A stretch of 24,813 bases of DNA from CAYFUT01 sp964346395 (GTDB taxonomy: Bacteria > Bacillota > Halanaerobiia > Halobacteroidales > Halobacteroidaceae): positions 1-24,813 of the forward strand of contig CAYFUT010000040.1 of assembly GCA_964346395.1 (NCBI GenBank), read 5' to 3'. The position numbers were made by a program, and so were the translations under genes. Below, one piece after another: positions 24,090 to 24,813 of the stretch. The notes beneath the pieces were generated by a model. The model was not told the DNA's origin, did not search any database, and saw only the letters and a list, made by a program, of their open reading frames with translations. Numbering within the stretch: the first letter of the stretch is position 1; each line of letters opens with the position of its first letter.

Positions 24090-24632
24090 GTTTTTTTCTA
24101 ATTTCCTTTTATTATTTCCAGTTGATTTTTTCAGTTGTTTGGTGGAAGGATGTTTAGCATTCACGATTTTAGAAATACTATTACGACTAATATTATATTC
24201 AGCAGCTAATTCTTGTTGAGTATAGTTATTGTCTTTATATTTATTATAAACTTCTAAGCATAACTTCTTTGGTATTTCACATCCTTTATTTTTAACTGGA
24301 GTCTTTAAATCTTTTGTAGACCAGTGTTTGCCATTTACTATTCTAGATATTACTTTTTGACTGATTTCATATTTATTAGCTAATTCGGTTTGTTTATAAT
24401 TACCTGTATTATATTGTTTATATATTTTTAAGCCTTCAGCTTTAGTCATATTAGTATCACAATGATTTTCTCCGGTTGTTTTTATTGCTTTGAGGTGTTG
24501 AGTTGACCAGTGTTTTCCTTTGATAATGTTATAGATTGTTTTTTGGCCAATATTATATTCAGTGATTAATTCTTGTTGGGTGTAATTACCACTTTTATAT
24601 TTATTATAAATTTCTATCCAAAGAACAGCCAA
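24072..24632 (-). CDS. Array of helix-turn-helix repeats (DNA-binding), frameshifted before the last repeat
   Basis: 186-residue protein made of three similar units of about 45 residues, spaced about 62 apart: IYNKYKSGNYTQQELITEYN, IYKQYNTGNYKQTELANKYE, VYNKYKDNNYTQQELAAEYN. Each ends in a recognition-helix-like I..KTIYNIIKGKHWST pattern. Similar HTH modules are found attached to homing-type HNH endonucleases, but no nuclease domain is seen. The product then frameshifts in an A7 run and stops at 24072, leaving a fourth repeat out of frame. The start is TTG 24632 with GGAGGTG just upstream; both are inside a perfect hairpin. It is divergent from a partial tnpB. Very AT-rich. Function unknown; I infer a sequence-specific DNA-binding protein. 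Confidence 0.75.
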   Translation of the reverse strand: MAVLWIEIYNKYKSGNYTQQELITEYNIGQKTIYNIIKGKHWSTQHLKAIKTTGENHCDTNMTKAEGLKIYKQYNTGNYKQTELANKYEISQKVISRIVNGKHWSTKDLKTPVKNKGCEIPKKLCLEVYNKYKDNNYTQQELAAEYNISRNSISKIVNAKHPSTKQLKKSTGNNKRKLEKNLLANL

Positions 24633-24679
24633 TTCACCTCCATCCTAATCTAGCTGATTAGGATGGAGGTGAATTGGCT
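24627..24679. promoter_or_regulatory. Perfect 24-bp inverted repeat holding the start of the HTH array
   Basis: Arms 24627-24650 and 24656-24679 are exact inverted copies with a 5-base TAGCT centre. Each arm contains GGAGGTGAATTGGCT or its complement, so in minus-strand RNA the ribosome site and TTG start of the HTH gene are base-paired. On the plus strand the hairpin is followed by a T7 tract and could terminate transcription. Confidence 0.85.
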
Positions 24680-24764
24680 AATTTTTTTATTATTTTATAA
24701 TAATTATGTCTAAAACAGCATATAATAATAGTGTAGGCAACTAAGATGAAAGGAGGTAAAATAA

Positions 24765-24813
24765 TTGCGTTTATCTCATAAATTTAAACCTGATTTAAGT
24801 CACAAGGAACAGC
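24765..24813 (+). CDS. tnpB: Second TnpB, 5' end only (runs off the window)
   Basis: The frame from TTG 24765 reads RLSHKFKPDLSHKEQ, closely matching the first residues of the TnpB at 16195 (KLSFKFKPNFNHKQL). AGGAGG lies eight bases before the TTG. Only 16 codons are inside the window, so completeness is unknown. A TATAAT lies at 24721-24726, but no good -35 box is 17 bases before it. Confidence 0.8.
   Translation, partial: MRLSHKFKPDLSHKEQ

Overview
The window looks like the chromosome of a flagellated, anaerobic, low-GC Gram-positive-type bacterium. The protein set best fits the Halanaerobiales or a neighbouring clostridial lineage; this is inferred from protein character and gene order, with no search behind it. 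It is a draft scaffold with one 100-N gap (3592-3691).

Layout. 243-1588 is the end of a flagellar operon (fliS, a FlgN-like chaperone gene, flaG), closed by a terminator. 1740-3416 is a CstA-type carbon-starvation transporter. 3531-3853 is a long imperfect palindrome broken by the N gap. 4089-5765 is an AAA-ATPase/PD-(D/E)XK protein and 5858-6157 a small FlgN-like coiled-coil protein. 6283-9000 is a polar amino-acid ABC transporter (binding protein, permease, ATPase), interrupted by a decayed four-helix-bundle pseudogene and started by a strong promoter with a perfect 24-bp palindrome behind it. 9188-9619 holds two tandem cold-shock proteins, followed by hpf, secA and prfB, the last with the classic +1 programmed frameshift. 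Two copies of a repeat-hairpin-repeat module flank prfB. 14766-15488 is a ZIP metal transporter.

15543-17574 is an IS200/IS605-type element: a frameshifted tnpA and a small unlisted ribbon-helix-helix gene on the minus strand, tnpB on the plus strand, and two strong divergent promoters sharing one DNA stretch. 17685-23147 is a cell-envelope block: DUF2993-type lipid-binding protein, DUF5693-type membrane protein, CsaB pyruvyl transferase, WecG/TagA-type glycosyltransferase and a YitT-type membrane protein. deoC follows.

The right edge holds a minus-strand array of four helix-turn-helix repeats, the fourth out of frame, whose ribosome-binding site and start lie inside a perfect 24-bp hairpin. 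It is divergent from the first codons of a second TnpB that runs off the window.

The least explained parts are the two tnpB loci with their DNA-binding partner genes (ribbon-helix-helix at one, HTH array at the other), the palindromic element at the gap and the paired repeat modules around prfB. Most remaining genes are ordinary housekeeping or transport genes.
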